64,000 nucleotides of DNA from Platycnemis pennipes (GCA_933228895.1 OW121850.1:30761773-30825772); one strand, 5' to 3'. Counted from the stretch's first letter, positions 13,001 through 24,110 are shown. Program-made: numbers and translations. Notes: generated from the letters alone by a model not told the origin.

Positions 13001-16000
13001 TTAGACAGTTATGGTAAGTATAGCAGATGAAAAATAACACAGGTACCATGATAAAGGGTGGAGAGTAATGGAGGGTTGCCAATATTTTCATATAATAAAG
13101 AAAACTTCTCTAGATTAAAGGTTAACTTCAAGAATTGGACAACTGCTGAAATTCAATCTTATTTTTTTATAATTTGATTGAAATGGGTTTTACACATTAA
13201 CTATGTGAATCCGTACCCTGTTTAATAACAATATTGATGCTCTCAAGTTAATTTGAACTTGATTTACCTTTGCAGAATCAGGTTGAATTCTACGTTCCAC
13301 CAGCAACAGCCAGGAGGAGGAGACAAATTGACAGTGGACTATATGAAGAACGAGCAGAAGAAGGCACTTCTTCAATGAAGGACATTGTTCTCAGTCATAT
13401 GACAAGTGGCTTTGTTGGAGTGGAAGATTTTCATGATGAGCAAGTGAGTAAAAATGATCCATTGGATTAATGTGTAATAATTATGGTCATTAGGTAGAAT
13501 AGACCTTTAGGTGAGGGGGTAGAATTAGGCAAACCTAAAAAAAAGGTTGATTTACTGATGGAATTGTGAGAACAAAAATCATTCCAGAATGTAAAAAAAG
13601 AGAATGATATTGCAAATTCTTCTGCATCACTGCCACTTAAATCGTCATCCTCACTAAAGTTCTCAAGTAAGTAACTGAATAATACCTCATAACTGAGTAT
13701 TCAATAAATACTCAGTATGAATAGGCAGTGCAGCAAGAAGATTCACTAATTTCACTTCATGGAGGTTTGAGAGTTATTGAATTTCTGAGAGGCGAGGCTA
13801 TGCTTAATGTATGTAGAGTTCACTCTGAGAAAATCACAGGTCATTATACTTTCTCTTTGATCATCCTCATAAATTTTAGGCCTGCCTCTAACCTCCCAAG
13901 ATATTAAAATGGATAATAGTCAGGGGTTTTTTGTGACATAGCTCCTATAAGCTGAACTACCCTTTTCCAACTGCTCCTGTTTCCTAATTGTTTACTTCTT
14001 CGCAGATAGCCTATTTAACCTTCTCACTGGAGCCTCTCCATCTGCTGACTCCACCACTTTTCTCTCACTCTCTTTGTTTCTCTCCTAAGTATTGTTTATA
14101 GACAACTATTTATTTATCCATCATTTCCCCAACATTTAATTAAAACTACCCCTTCCATGTTCTATTTTTTTAAATCTCCTTCCTTTCAACCTATTTAAGC
14201 TCATCTAAAATTTCATCACCCCCAAGTTATGATCAGAGACTGCATCTGCACCTGGCAAACTCCCATGCACATTCTTCACGCTGAATCTTTGTTCCTGAAT
14301 GAATGAATGTTCCTGAATCTTTGCCTAAGCATGATGTAATATAGTTGGTTTCTTCCATAATCCTTCGGCATTTTCTATGTGTAGCTATGCCTAGGGTGGT
14401 GTTTAAAAGATGTTTTTGTAAACACTAAATTATTCCTCCTACAAAACTCCACTGTTTTCATGCTGTGGTCATTCTTTGCACTCAGTCCATACTTCAATTC
14501 CACCCCTCCCTTCCATGAATACAGTGTTCCAGTCTTCCATAACTATTAGTTTTTTGTTACCCTTAAGTGTACAATGCAGCACATAAAATTTTATCAGAGC
14601 AACAATGACTTCCTTTTAAAAGCTAGAAAGGAAAAGCTAGAAAAGAATTTTGAAAAATATTCAAGGTGGGTAGCGAGAAGGGCCTATTTACCAACACCCT
14701 TAATTTGTCGTACAATTTGGTGAAAACTGTCATTTTTGAGGTAAACACACTAAGTTATGACCCTTTGAGCAATAATACCAGGGTTAGCATCAACTTGCAT
14801 TCACATGGCCAATTTCCAACCATGGTAAGGCTACCTGGCTAAGGCCTTACCATCATAAAAAGCTAGTAGTGTAAACGGGGAATTTCAGAAGGGCCAAAGG
14901 GGAGGGGGTGGCGACAGGTGCCCGTTGAGCCATGATGCGTGCACTGCACCGCATGGCCACCCTCGGCACCAGGCCGCGAAGCCTGAACAGTGCAAGTTAT
15001 GCGAAAACCAACAAAATTATTCAAAGGGCCATAACTTAGTGTGTTTACCCCGAAAATTACAGGTTTTCGCGAAATTGTATGAAAAATTAAGGGTGTCGTT
15101 ATTTAGGCTCCTCTCACTACCTGACTTTTGAATATTTTTCAAAAATCTCTCTTTGCCCTTCCTTTCACACTCGAGGGTCATTGGAATCTGACTGACGGTT
15201 TTTGAAATTTCAAAAAAGTTGATTTTTTTGGGACAGCCTAGCTCTCCTTGCTATTCTTTGACTGAAGAAATGTTTGCATTTACTTTCTAATCACATACTA
15301 AATGGCTAACAATGCCTCTCTTTCCTTGTACAGGTCTTGTTTAGTGACAATAACAACAGCACAATAAGGATAAATGTGTACCCAGCATCCAACATCAATG
15401 AAAAAGATGCCAGAGGTCGGATGCAGCATTCGCTCATGGGAGGAAAGATAGTCACAGCCAACTGTGCATGCCTTGGTAACAAAGAGGAGCCTGCAAATGA
15501 GGAGGAGATAGAGAAGAGGAATATTGGCTCTCGCAGGGCAACAAATGGTGTGGTTCACATGGTGGACCGTGTCCTGGTTCCAGTGCAACGCTCTCTCGCA
15601 GAGCACATTGCCTCACACCCACGTCTGTCCAAGTTCAGGGCTCTTCTGGCTTCCCATGCAGAAAAGGGTGGTGCCGCTGAAAAATTATTGAAGGCCCTTG
15701 AATCACACAAGGAATCACTAACTTTGTTTGCACCCACTGATGATGCTTTTGACAAACTTACAATGGAACAGAGTGATGATCTCTTCAAGGGAAAATCATG
15801 CACATCAAGTAAGCTCTTTGTTAAGATGATGCTATGTTCATTTACCTGGTAAAACATATGGCTTAAACATTATTTAGAAAATTACATATTGCATATACTT
15901 AATCAGATTGAATTGAATATATTTTTATTGTCCTGGAGCAACAACTCCATAAGAATAAAATACAATAAATGAACTCTCAAGAGGATTAGAGTATTGAATT

Positions 16001-19000
16001 TACAAGCAACTATGAATAATGAAACAAACAAATATATGAAAGAAAATAAAATAAAAGAAGCAAGCAATAAATAGAAAAGGAAATTTCAATCAAACATTCA
16101 ATCATGACTATGACACTCAAATTATTCTCAATAATGGTATTTAATCTGCACACATATCAATATAATTAAGTTTGCAAATAATATGTTACAAGTTGTTTAC
16201 ATAGTCAAATAGATAAACAACACTAAATAATAATGTGCTCTCAAAATTTATGCCACAAAAAATACGATCTTCACATATTATTTCATGATGTTTTGTTCCT
16301 CCATCAATAATTTAATTAGGATTAATAAGTTAAATAAGATTGAGGGTACTGCATAACTTAACATGAGAATATGTAGGTTTGCATAGAATTGAGCTAGGTT
16401 ATCTACCCAATCTCTGAGCTCACATTAATTTATTTTGAATGGAATGAATTTTAAGCTCCACTCTTCAAAAAAATTATTACATAAATAATGTGGGACATTC
16501 TTTTTTATGAGGAAACCTACAACTGTGATGCACATGATGTTTCTGTTTTGAGTGAAAAAATAAAACCTTGCAGGGAAATAATGTGTTCATTGTGGCTTTT
16601 CAGGGAAATTAAAAATTTATTTTCTAGTAAAATCTAAAATATATTTATTTTCCCTGAATAACCTGTGGATGAGCTGTTTCAGTCACATGAAGTAGTGTAA
16701 AAAATATGAAAGTACAGTCTTATAATATGTTACTCTAAATCAGTATGTGGTTGATTTACAGATGATCTTACACTTGGATCAAATCTCTTTTTAAGCAATA
16801 CATTCTTTTATTTTTATAGGCATCCTTGAACACCATGTTATCAGTGGGACTTTATGTTCAGCTGCTGTTCCACAGATTCCAGAGTATATTGCTTATGCAG
16901 TGTCAAGGCTCGGAGAAAACCTTAGATTAGAATGGCTTGAAGGTGAAGCTGGGCAATGGAAATTGACCCTCAAGGGCAGCAATGAGCAAGCAGAAAAAAC
17001 AATGGTCAATGACATTGATATTGTTGCAACAAATGGAGTGATGCATCTTATTGACTCCATCCTCTTCCCAGTTTCAGGTAAAAAATTTAAGTGACATAAA
17101 TATTGCCATCGGCACTAGCAAATTCATATTTGGAATCACCAAAATGTATGATTTGAGTTGCTCTAGATTCATTTTACAGTGCAAGATATCATGAAAGTTT
17201 ACCCTCCTTGATAATATGTATTTAAATGTGTACAACAAATTTCTGTTTGTCAGGCATGCAGTAAACTGAGTATGTAATTGCCCACAGCTGGCTTATATTT
17301 CAGCAATCTCACAATTTTTGGGTGCTTAAATAGCAATTTTGAGGCTCTCCGTCTTCTCTCATTGCCAACTACACCACTTTTCTCTCTCTCTCTTTGTTAC
17401 TCTCCTAAGTATAATGTTTATTGAGAGAATACATTCTCCCTATTAGGATTCAATTCTCTATTGTTCACGTCCATTATGTTCTTGGGAGAATTGAGGTGGA
17501 TTCCCATTGCCAGCACCAATAGTGTTTTTTGTTATGTTATCACTTGAAAGACCACCCCACAAGGATCAGATGCCTTTTTCCAGCTGCCTCATTGAGTAAC
17601 AGATGTGGGGAGTATGGTATGTGGACTACCTTTCTTCAGGCTCGTACCCTTCGACCTATATGTGACCTATACCCTACCAGAAGCAATATTTATCGCCCCT
17701 GCCAGTGCAGCTCTAGGGGCTATGCAATGCCCCAATTGCAAGCCCCAATCTCACCGTGACAAGGCATGAGGGAGCTGTTGATATATGCTCAGCAATTTAT
17801 CATTCAATAACTAGAAACACAGTTGAATTAATTCATTTTAGGCAAAAAAGTTTTTCTGGATTACTCATTGCCATAAATTTTGTTAATCAAATGGAAACTA
17901 AGCACAGCATTCTTATCCAGTTTCACTATGTACCCAAAGTTTCCCTTGAGTTCACATATATTATAACATTAATAAATCTCAAAGATATGTATTAGCACCT
18001 TCCACACTATACCTGAATAATGCTCAGAATGGCAAATATCCCTCAGGGCCTGAGTGCTGCTAGTTCCTGCACTTTTTTTGGTACTGTTAATTTTTTGACA
18101 AATTTTCAATCGTCACTCATTTTCCTTGTTCTGAGTAGTGTATTTTGTTCAAGAGTGCCTTAATCAGTGGCAACACCTTCTATACCATATCATCACAGGT
18201 GTTTTTGATTGTTATCACAAGTAAATAGCTATGCCAGAAAGTCCAGTTGGTAACAATGTGATTCATAACCGACCTTTTATTCCCCCCTAGTAAATAGTGT
18301 CTAGGGTTAGGAAATGGGTCCATTTGAGTAGTTACACAAGTATTCCTCATGCAACTACTTTTGCATTAATGTGTTAACGTACCATATTCAGCAAAATGTA
18401 AATAAGATCTAGATTAATGATCTGATCAATCATTTGCAATGAGCATCTATATTTTTAATTGAAAGACTTTAAATTGATATTAATGCTAACCAACATCTTC
18501 CAGCTCGTCAGATGAATCAAGCTTTGCAAGACAGCAACCTAACCATGTTTTCATCATACCTTGAGTGGGCAGATATGATGCAAGACATGGAGAATGTCAC
18601 ATTGTTTGTACCTACTGATGAAGCTGTGAAAAAGTGGGCTGCTGAGGAGAAATTGGAAATGGAAGATGATGATGAAGAACTGTCAGAAGAAGAACAGAAG
18701 AAAGTGAAGGACATCTTAATGTACCATCAGGTTACGCCAATGATCAACTCCTGTGATATGGAAACTAACCAAGTTCTTGCCACTAAGTTACCAAATCAAA
18801 CCATCAGAATTATGTTATCCTCTTCGGTAAGTTGAATATTTTTTCACTAGCATTCTTATGACATATAAATTTTGACTGATTATAACATTGAATTCTACCA
18901 TTGAAGAGAATGGAAACCTAAAAAATAAAGAACGCAGAAACAATGAAATGCTTTATAAGTAACATACCTTTATCAGTTGCAAAATTTTGAAATAGGTATG

Positions 19001-22000
19001 GTATTTCAATACATACTTTACATTATGATATTTAGCAGCCAAATATATGTAGTATGAATATTAATAACATCATAATTTTCAGGACTTATTTGGTATTGGC
19101 TGGAATAGAGCCACTGCCCAATGTGCTAACATTGTGAACACCGATAAATCAGCCTGTAATGGCGTAATCCATGTTGTTGACAAAGTCCTGATTCCGCCCA
19201 AGGGAAATCTTTTTGAAACATTGGCATCAACTCCATCATTCTCTATTTTAACTCAAATACTGAAGGTAAGGAATGAAGTTAATTCATGGCATATTTGTCT
19301 CATTAATACTTGTACTCATAAGTTGCAAGTTTAAAGAAAACATTTTTGTAGAAAATAAAAGAAGTAACACTTTTAGGCTTGAAATCTTAGTTTTAAGAAT
19401 CCATAATACTTAGAGAATGCTTACTTGTGGAGGAATATTCTTACACAAATCTGTATTTGTTGCATATTTTCTCTTTTCTTGATTAATATCCCATTATTAT
19501 TTATAAGGAAACAATGTCATCAAAATTGTTTGGCACTACTTAGATTGAGTTAATCTCTGAAAATGTCAAGTATTTAAATTGCTCATTAGTATGGGAGAGA
19601 ACAGAGAAGCTGCCATATGCACAGAAGTCATGTTTGTCTCAATTTGTCTTCTTTTTTGTTTTGAGTATGTTTTTCTTTCTGTAAATATGACTGTCATAAT
19701 GTTGAATTGCTTTTATTCAATTCTGCGATCTGACACAGCTCACAGGGGATCAACTTCAATTCTACCATTCTCTCACCCCAGTCCTCTTCTATTCTTCCCA
19801 TCAAAAACCTTCCCACCAACCAGCCAAACAAAATATTTCAACAATTAACGATACAAAAAACTCCTTTGAAGTAACCAGAAAAGAAGATGGAATAATAAGA
19901 ATAAATTTCATAACACAAATCCTAAGAATCCAATTTTATTGTACATTTTGTTGCAAAAGCTAATGATCAACTTAAAGACAATTCATCATAATTTATTGAA
20001 AGTGAAATTTTAAGTTTACATTTTTATTTCTGGCTCACACAGTATAATAATCATAATAATTTGTAGTATGTCATTATTCAATGCAGACATGTAGTTCATT
20101 ACAACACTACTTTATTTTCATTATACTGATAACATCTTTAGAGGTTTCAGCCGAAAGTACAGAGCCTAAGTTGAGTGAGCATATGAGAGGAGTGTGTGTG
20201 TGAACTTAAATTTTAGGCATTTATTTAATCAAGCATGTTTTCACGTATGTACTTGCAAAACCCCTACTACAAGTTAAAAAGTGGATTAATTTGGTGGTTT
20301 ATTTTTGCATGTACTTTTATTTTTAAAGCAGATATTCGAGCAAAAATAAGGACTAAACTATACCAAAGTGTTAAGAGCTCAAAATAAGTTGGGATTTCTA
20401 AGGTCTTAAGGTAATTGATTGCAGTAAATGATGCAGCTAGTTTGGATGCATTTTGTGACCTTAATTTGCTTGCTCATATATAAAGTATACTTCATCACCA
20501 CTCCTGTTCTTTTATTCATATTATTATATGGGAAGGTACCAACCACCAAAATTAATTCCATAATTTGACGGATACATTTATTTATGTAGGTATGTATGTA
20601 CATTAATCCACATCATTTTTCATAAAGAAGGGCCTGAAAAAATGCCCTGTCCACAATGTAAGCATGCATTGGATCTAGTTTTTTCCCGGCGTATAATGCT
20701 GGTGAAGTCTTCACGGGTTCTCCACCGGGTCAGGGAAACGGCTAAGGCCGACGTTTCGACGGCTAACACTGCCATCGTCCTCAGGGCGTTGAGCACTCAA
20801 CGCCCTGAGGACGATGGCAGTGTTAGCCGTCGAAACGTCGGCCTTAGCCGTTTCCCTGACCCGGTGGAGAACCCGTGAAGACTTCATAAGCATGCATTGC
20901 TTCATAAAATTGAAGACAGCAGAGTAAATAGTAATATTCCTTCTTTAACTTTTTCTAGGTTCAACTACAATTACAGCATTTAAGGTACTTCGTAATGTGT
21001 TTAAGATTTTAAAAGTTATGGCATCCATTATTTATAAAGACATTTTTATTCTTAGATCAGAAGTATGATATTATAATATATTTAGTATGTTCAATTGTTA
21101 TAAAGTAAATATTGTACTACCAATTTTAAACTATGTTAACCCTCCAGCTGGATATCCCACTATTTCCACAGGTTAGGCAACCGCCCACTCTCGTCCCACA
21201 CAACTCGTCACAGTTCTGTGGGCTCGCAGTTTTCCTTACATATTGCCCTGCATATCCTGTCAATTCCCTGTCTGATCCTTGTATCCATGTTGCTTTGATG
21301 GTGACCTAGTTCTACATTTTCAGCTAAGGATGGCATCTAGATTATCTTATTGAAGGATGACTACACGCATGCTCTCCCCTCTTTTCATCCCTCTTCTTTA
21401 TTTCAGGGATAAACAATGCATTTTTTTAACAGATTATCGAAATAAAAATACCTAGCTAGTAGGTTAATAGGTTTCACATTATAGAAAAAATACATCATTT
21501 TCTCATCCAGAAATCTAGGGTCCAACACAATGTCCAACTAGACACAAGACATTGGAAAAATATAACTTTACCAATGAGAAATCAGGGGCAAACTATACAT
21601 GAGATCACATTATGGTCAAATATGTTCTATAATTGTTAGGTTTTGCAGGAAAAGTTTATTCCAACCCCTGATGTGATTTTTGTAGGTAGCTTTTTTCCCA
21701 AATAGTAGATAATAACATTTTTTACCATGTATCATTTCCCAATCCAAGTTTAAAGTGATAGTATTAATTTTGGAAATCCCTGTGAATATAATTGTATAGT
21801 CTGAAAGTATTAACACTGAAATTATGTTTGCATTTATTTCGCTTATCTATTTAGGACACTAAGCTGGAGAAGGAGCTCTCAGATTCAAATGGAGTGAATG
21901 GTTTTACCTTTTTGGCACCAAATGATGATGCCTTGGGACGTTTGGAAGAGCCCCAACTGGACAAACTATTGGAAGACAAAGCATGGGCTGAAAGAGTGAT

Positions 22001-23706
22001 GAGTGCTCATCTCATTCCAGGTAAAATATATAATTTGCGTTTAATGGAGTACTCATATTCAGCCTAAATTCTACCAATTTTTTCTTGATTTCTCCCTTCC
22101 CTGCACTCATATACTCAGATTATAATTCCTTACTCATCATTATTACATCTAAAGCCAATTACTTTCTAAATTACATCTAAAACCTCTTCCTCACTTTCTT
22201 GGCATTCATCCCACTGTAATGATAGCTGGAAACCTATCTCCCCTCTTATTAACTTTCTCAGCCCATAAGGCTTATTTTATTTTGCTGAAACTTTGACTTC
22301 AGAAAACAGCTGGCATTTTGTCCAAAGTGAGTAAAGCTACAATTTTATGTACTCCATTTTAAATTGTACTTCCTAGCTTTATTTACTGCAAATTGTATTG
22401 CAAAAGGCAGATAAAGTTGTGCTGTATGCCGTTATTTTGTTTCCAGGATTTCATGATTAATAACTGTAATATTTTTGTAATAACATAGTAACTATTTTCT
22501 TTAGTAAATATTAGTAGCAAATATTTTTGTAGTATTGCATAGTAACTATTTTCGAGAATTAGAACCTCTATTTTCTCAATTAAATTATTGGTTTTTTGTC
22601 TGCATTATTTATTTATTATATTTATGTTCCACATTTATTTATTATAATTTTTTTATTGACAATCTATTTTCTTCACATACATAGCTAACATCTACAGACC
22701 TCTGTTTCTGAATAAGGATGTGTCCACAGAAGTCATGTATGATCCAAATTTAGCACATTTTACCAGTATATTTTCTTTATCCACTTGGTGTGACAGGTGA
22801 AAAAAGACTGACGCTTTGATATGCATAGGAGAGAATGAGGAAGCTAGGCACTTTAAGATGACCTCACATACCTACGTTTTTTGTGCTACTCTTGTAATTT
22901 TGATTTTTCATTGATTCAGAATGTTAATAATTATATTTTCTAACAAGAAAAAAATACATTGCATCTTATAGTTAATGGATCCTTGGGGAAGGGAATTTTG
23001 ATACTTATTTTTAGTCTTTCTTTTCGAATATATAACTGAACAACAATTTAGGTAAGGAAGATATAATACCTATCTAAAATAATACCATTAACAGTAAACA
23101 TACGATTACATTAAATAATTATTTTCTCAATCTTAATTACAGAGTGCTCCTTAGCACCAACCTCATGATACCCTTAATTTACCTGCATCTTTCATCTTCT
23201 TACACAATATGACTCTTATGACCTACAGATTATATCTTACAACCTCTAATTTCAACTCTCCCTTTCCTTTCTCCCTTCCAATCTACCCATTTTTTGAAAT
23301 TAAAGTAACATTTTTATCAAAGATTTCTAAATCATGGTATTTCTATCTTCCCCAGGCATCATGTGCTGCTCTAGTGTCAGGAATCCATCTCCATGGCCTT
23401 TTACAAGACAACAGCTGGTGGGTACAATTGCATGGGATGTGATTCTCACTGTTCATCGAGACCATAAAGGGCAAATACACTTTGACCGGGAACCTCTTGG
23501 AAGAGGAGCTAAAGTGATCAATTGTGACTTAACAGCTACAAATGGAATTATTCATACAATTAACAGGGTAAATATAGTAGATGATTACTGATGTGCATAT
23601 ATCTATTTACACATATTTAAATGGCTTTAATGGCATTTGAGTTTCTTTGAATCCGTGCTAAGTAATTCATGAACCCATTTTCACTTTGCAGATAATCTTC
23701 CCTTGA
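6867..23706 (+). CDS. mfas: EMI/FAS1 extracellular matrix protein (midline fasciclin / TGFBI-type), 3' eleven exons
   Basis: Coding exons: 6867-7070, 8286-8380, 11000-11166, 13276-13443, 15334-15808, 16820-17077, 18504-18826, 19083-19265, 21855-22020, 23356-23567, 23692-23706. Joined, they keep one frame for about 754 residues to a TGA. Residues 1-99 form a Cys-rich EMI-like region starting PNVC and ending YQCCHGFERARNKPGC. Four FAS1 domains follow at about 100-294, 295-455, 456-602 and 603-754. Each has the H1 box (TVFVPSN, TLFAPTD, TLFVPTD, TFLAPND) and the H2 box (ATNGVVHMVD, ATNGVMHLID, ACNGVIHVVD, ATNGIIHTIN). This is the TGFBI/periostin/midline fasciclin architecture: secreted, matrix-binding, integrin-linked adhesion. 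N-glycosylation sequons fall within or next to the H1 boxes of FAS1-1 and FAS1-3. No hydrophobic C-terminus or GPI signal is present, unlike fasciclin-1. The signal peptide exon(s) upstream were not found. Confidence 0.85.
7071..8285 (+). other. Intron of the mfas-like gene
   Basis: GT...AG intron with AT-rich sequence. I recognise no repeat or gene inside it. Confidence 0.6.
8286..8380 (+). CDS. mfas: mfas-like exon: EMI C-terminal Cys motif
   Basis: The acceptor is TTTCCAG and the donor is GTAATA. It completes a Lys codon from the previous exon and encodes YQCCHGFERARNKPGC, the equivalent of the YECCPGYE...GC motif just before the first FAS1 domain in TGFBI/periostin. It leaves in phase 1. 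Confidence 0.8.
8832..9915 (+). pseudogene. Mariner transposase relic in intron
   Basis: Degenerate mariner-family (Tc1/mariner, DD34D) transposase with several stops and frameshifts. Recognisable pieces in order are a FQRFKNGDF-like segment near 9040, then VTGDEKWIYYD near 9293, WWDQKGIV near 9412, and HHPLHSLDVTPSDFYS near 9630-9680. The frame open at 9073-9288 is the middle of it. Possible diverged termini lie at 8832 (GGTGTTTCCGTAAGCTT) and 9900-9915 (AAGTACGGGAACTTATG, reversed). It is non-functional and sits in the intron between the EMI exon and the first FAS1 exon. Confidence 0.8.
9963..10911. mobile_element. 949-bp non-autonomous TTAA-target element
   Basis: The ends are GGAGGCTCCACCG at 9963 and CGGTGGAACCTCC ending at 10911, a 13-bp inverted repeat with one mismatch. 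TTAA flanks both sides (9959-9962 and 10912-10915). TTAA duplication is the hallmark of piggyBac-like insertion. The inside has no transposase frame, so it is a MITE mobilised in trans. The assignment to piggyBac rests on the TTAA only. Confidence 0.55.
11000..11166 (+). CDS. mfas: mfas-like exon: FAS1 domain 1, N-terminal part
   Basis: The acceptor is TTCTTCCAG. The exon encodes LMETIIEMGGSDFAELVRST and the H1 box MTVFVPSNMAV. I choose the GTATGT donor at 11167. A second in-frame GT at 11209 would add 14 residues without changing frame, and only transcripts could settle this. Confidence 0.8.
11167..13275 (+). other. Intron of the mfas-like gene
   Basis: AT-rich intron with GTATGT donor and TTTGCAG acceptor. 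The only structured element I see is the small inverted-repeat MITE at 12353-12539, listed separately. Confidence 0.55.
12353..12539. mobile_element. 187-bp hAT-like MITE
   Basis: The ends are CAGTGGTGTACCAAGG and CCTTGGTACGCTACTG, an imperfect 16-bp inverted repeat of the CAGTGGCGTA..AGG class common in insect hAT MITEs. The flanks CTCGTGAG and CTTATAAG could be a decayed 8-bp target duplication. The interior has G- and C-rich tracts and no coding potential. Confidence 0.55.
13276..13443 (+). CDS. mfas: mfas-like exon: FAS1 domain 1, middle, with polybasic site
   Basis: Phase 0 exon, acceptor TTTGCAG, donor GTGAGT. It encodes NQVEFYVPPATARRRRQID, then a segment containing DIVLSHM, the place of the YH motif of FAS1 domains. 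The RRRR run fits an R-X-R/K-R proprotein convertase site and interrupts the domain as an exposed loop would. Confidence 0.8.
14026..14100 (+). repeat. Short dispersed repeat, copy 1
   Basis: The segment GCCTCTCCATCTGCTGACTC ... CACCACTTTTCTCTCACTCT ... CTCTCCTAAGTATTGTTTAT recurs in the same orientation at 17341-17421 with about 80 percent identity by eye. The family is unknown. Confidence 0.5.
14643..15165. mobile_element. Foldback element with about 130-bp inverted arms
   Basis: The left arm (about 14643-14775) and right arm (about 15013-15165) are imperfect inverted copies. Both contain AATATTCAA, ACACCCTTAATTT, GGTAAACACACTAAGTTATG and CCCTTTGA in the corresponding order. The roughly 240-bp centre is more GC-rich. 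No transposase is encoded. It lies in an intron and is probably an old foldback-type MITE. Confidence 0.6.
15334..15808 (+). CDS. mfas: mfas-like exon: end of FAS1-1 and start of FAS1-2
   Basis: Acceptor TTGTACAG, donor GTAAGC, leaving one codon base. The exon carries the FAS1-1 H2 box RRATNGVVHMVDRVLVP and the whole first half of FAS1-2, including H1 box LTLFAPTDDAF. A long acidic linker (NKEEPANEEEIEKR) lies before the first H2 box. Exact agreement of both boxes makes this the most diagnostic exon. Confidence 0.9.
15809..16819 (+). other. Intron of the mfas-like gene
   Basis: Very AT-rich. Nothing beyond splice sites (GTAAGC donor, TTTTTATAG acceptor) was recognised. Confidence 0.6.
16820..17077 (+). 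CDS. mfas: mfas-like exon: FAS1 domain 2, C-terminal half
   Basis: The previous A plus GC complete a Ser codon. The exon encodes ILEHHVISGTLCSAAVPQ, the YH-region equivalent, and H2 box VATNGVMHLIDSILFPVS. The donor is GTAAAA, phase 1. Confidence 0.9.
17078..18503 (+). other. Intron of the mfas-like gene
   Basis: Holds the second copy of the dispersed repeat at 17341-17421 and a locally GC-richer piece at 17570-17760 with no recognisable coding content. Confidence 0.55.
17341..17421 (+). repeat. Short dispersed repeat, copy 2
   Basis: Same-orientation relative of 14026-14100. Both share GGCTCTCC/GCCTCTCC, CACCACTTTTCTCTC and CTCTCCTAAGTAT...TGTTTAT. It has extra CT units. Confidence 0.5.
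18504..18826 (+). CDS. mfas: mfas-like exon: FAS1 domain 3, N-terminal part
   Basis: Acceptor CATCTTCCAG, donor GTAAGT, leaving in phase 0. It encodes ARQMNQALQDSNLTMFSSYL and H1 box NVTLFVPTDEAV, an acidic EMEDDDEELSEEEQ insert, and the YH motif region LMYHQVTP. Confidence 0.9.
19083..19265 (+). CDS. mfas: mfas-like exon: end of FAS1-3 and start of FAS1-4
   Basis: Acceptor AATTTTCAG, donor GTAAGG, phase 0 at both ends. It encodes the H2 box ACNGVIHVVDKVLIPP and then LFETLASTPSFSILTQILK, the first helices of FAS1-4. Confidence 0.9.
19266..21854 (+). other. Intron of the mfas-like gene
   Basis: Long AT-rich intron. Apart from the PLE-derived perfect palindrome at 20672-20886, no gene or repeat was recognised. 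Confidence 0.55.
20672..20886. mobile_element. PLE-terminus insertion forming a perfect 90-bp-arm palindrome
   Basis: Arms 20704-20793 and 20796-20885 are perfect reverse complements separated by CA. Each arm contains CCGACGTTTCGACGGCTAAC and CCATCGTCCTCAGGGCGTTG, a motif also present as a diverged single copy at 28170-28293. The gene-like ...CGAAACGTCGG... sequence is typical of Penelope-like element ends. The insertion is bounded by the 13-bp direct repeat TAAGCATGCATTG (20659-20671, 20887-20899), a target duplication. Confidence 0.65.
21855..22020 (+). CDS. mfas: mfas-like exon: FAS1 domain 4, H1 part
   Basis: Acceptor ATTTAG, donor GTAAAA, phase 1. It encodes H1 box GFTFLAPNDDALGRL and ends with RVMSAHLIP, the YH motif region. 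Confidence 0.9.
22021..23355 (+). other. Intron of the mfas-like gene
   Basis: AT-rich intron with nothing recognised other than splice sites. Confidence 0.6.
23356..23567 (+). CDS. mfas: mfas-like exon: FAS1 domain 4, C-terminal part
   Basis: Acceptor TTCCCCAG; entering in phase 1 it encodes GIMCCSSV and ends inside the H2 box with TATNGIIHTINR. The donor is GTAAAT. Reading through the donor gives a stop after VNIVDDY, an alternative end. Splicing to 23692 restores the usual hydrophobic end of the H2 box, so I prefer it. Confidence 0.85.
23692..23706 (+). CDS. mfas: mfas-like terminal coding exon (IIFP stop)
   Basis: After the acceptor TTTCACTTTGCAG only five codons remain: ATA ATC TTC CCT TGA. 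Joined to ...HTINR they give the NRIIFP end expected for a FAS1 H2 box (compare DSILFP and DRVLVP earlier in the same protein). The protein therefore stops directly after FAS1-4 with no tail. Confidence 0.7.
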   Translation: MIFP

Positions 23707-24104
23707 TTGAGTGAATAGTAGAGATTCAGAGTACAAGACTATTTATGGATGTAGGCCAGTTCTCCAGGCTTGAAGAAATTTTGTGATGCAGAATTTCCTG
23801 CTAAGGAAATTATTTTTTTAAGGTTTACTATGTGACCAAGTCAGTTGATGATGAGTTAAATTTTGAGAAGTTCTTTCTAGTTACTATTTGATGAATTGTT
23901 TTGATGTTTCTTGTGGCCAGCTGGACAAAATATTTCACTAATGCAGACATTTTACTAGGCATGCAAAGCTCATTTTGTGTACTGTGAGAAAGATGAGGAA
24001 AATTAATATCTAGAAAGCATGTTTATTAAACTCTGCATGCAGATGCCAAGGACATTTCCAAGACATGAAAATACCATGTAAATTATGTTTGTATAAATGA
24101 TATT

Positions 24105-24110
24105 AATAAA
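24105..24110 (+). terminator. Poly(A) signal AATAAA of the mfas-like gene
   Basis: First canonical AATAAA after the TGA at 23706 that I noticed, about 400 bases downstream, giving a 3' UTR of ordinary size. No transcript evidence is available. Confidence 0.45.

Larger units (their letters stand above)
13444..15333 (+). other. Intron of the mfas-like gene
   Basis: Contains a copy of a short interspersed repeat at 14026-14100 (see 17341-17421) and the foldback element at 14643-15165. The rest is unremarkable AT-rich DNA. Confidence 0.55.

Noticed and set aside
20642..20905. Two frames of 78 and 64 aa sharing nearly the same protein on opposite strands
   Set aside because: They are the two faces of the perfect palindrome, not genes.
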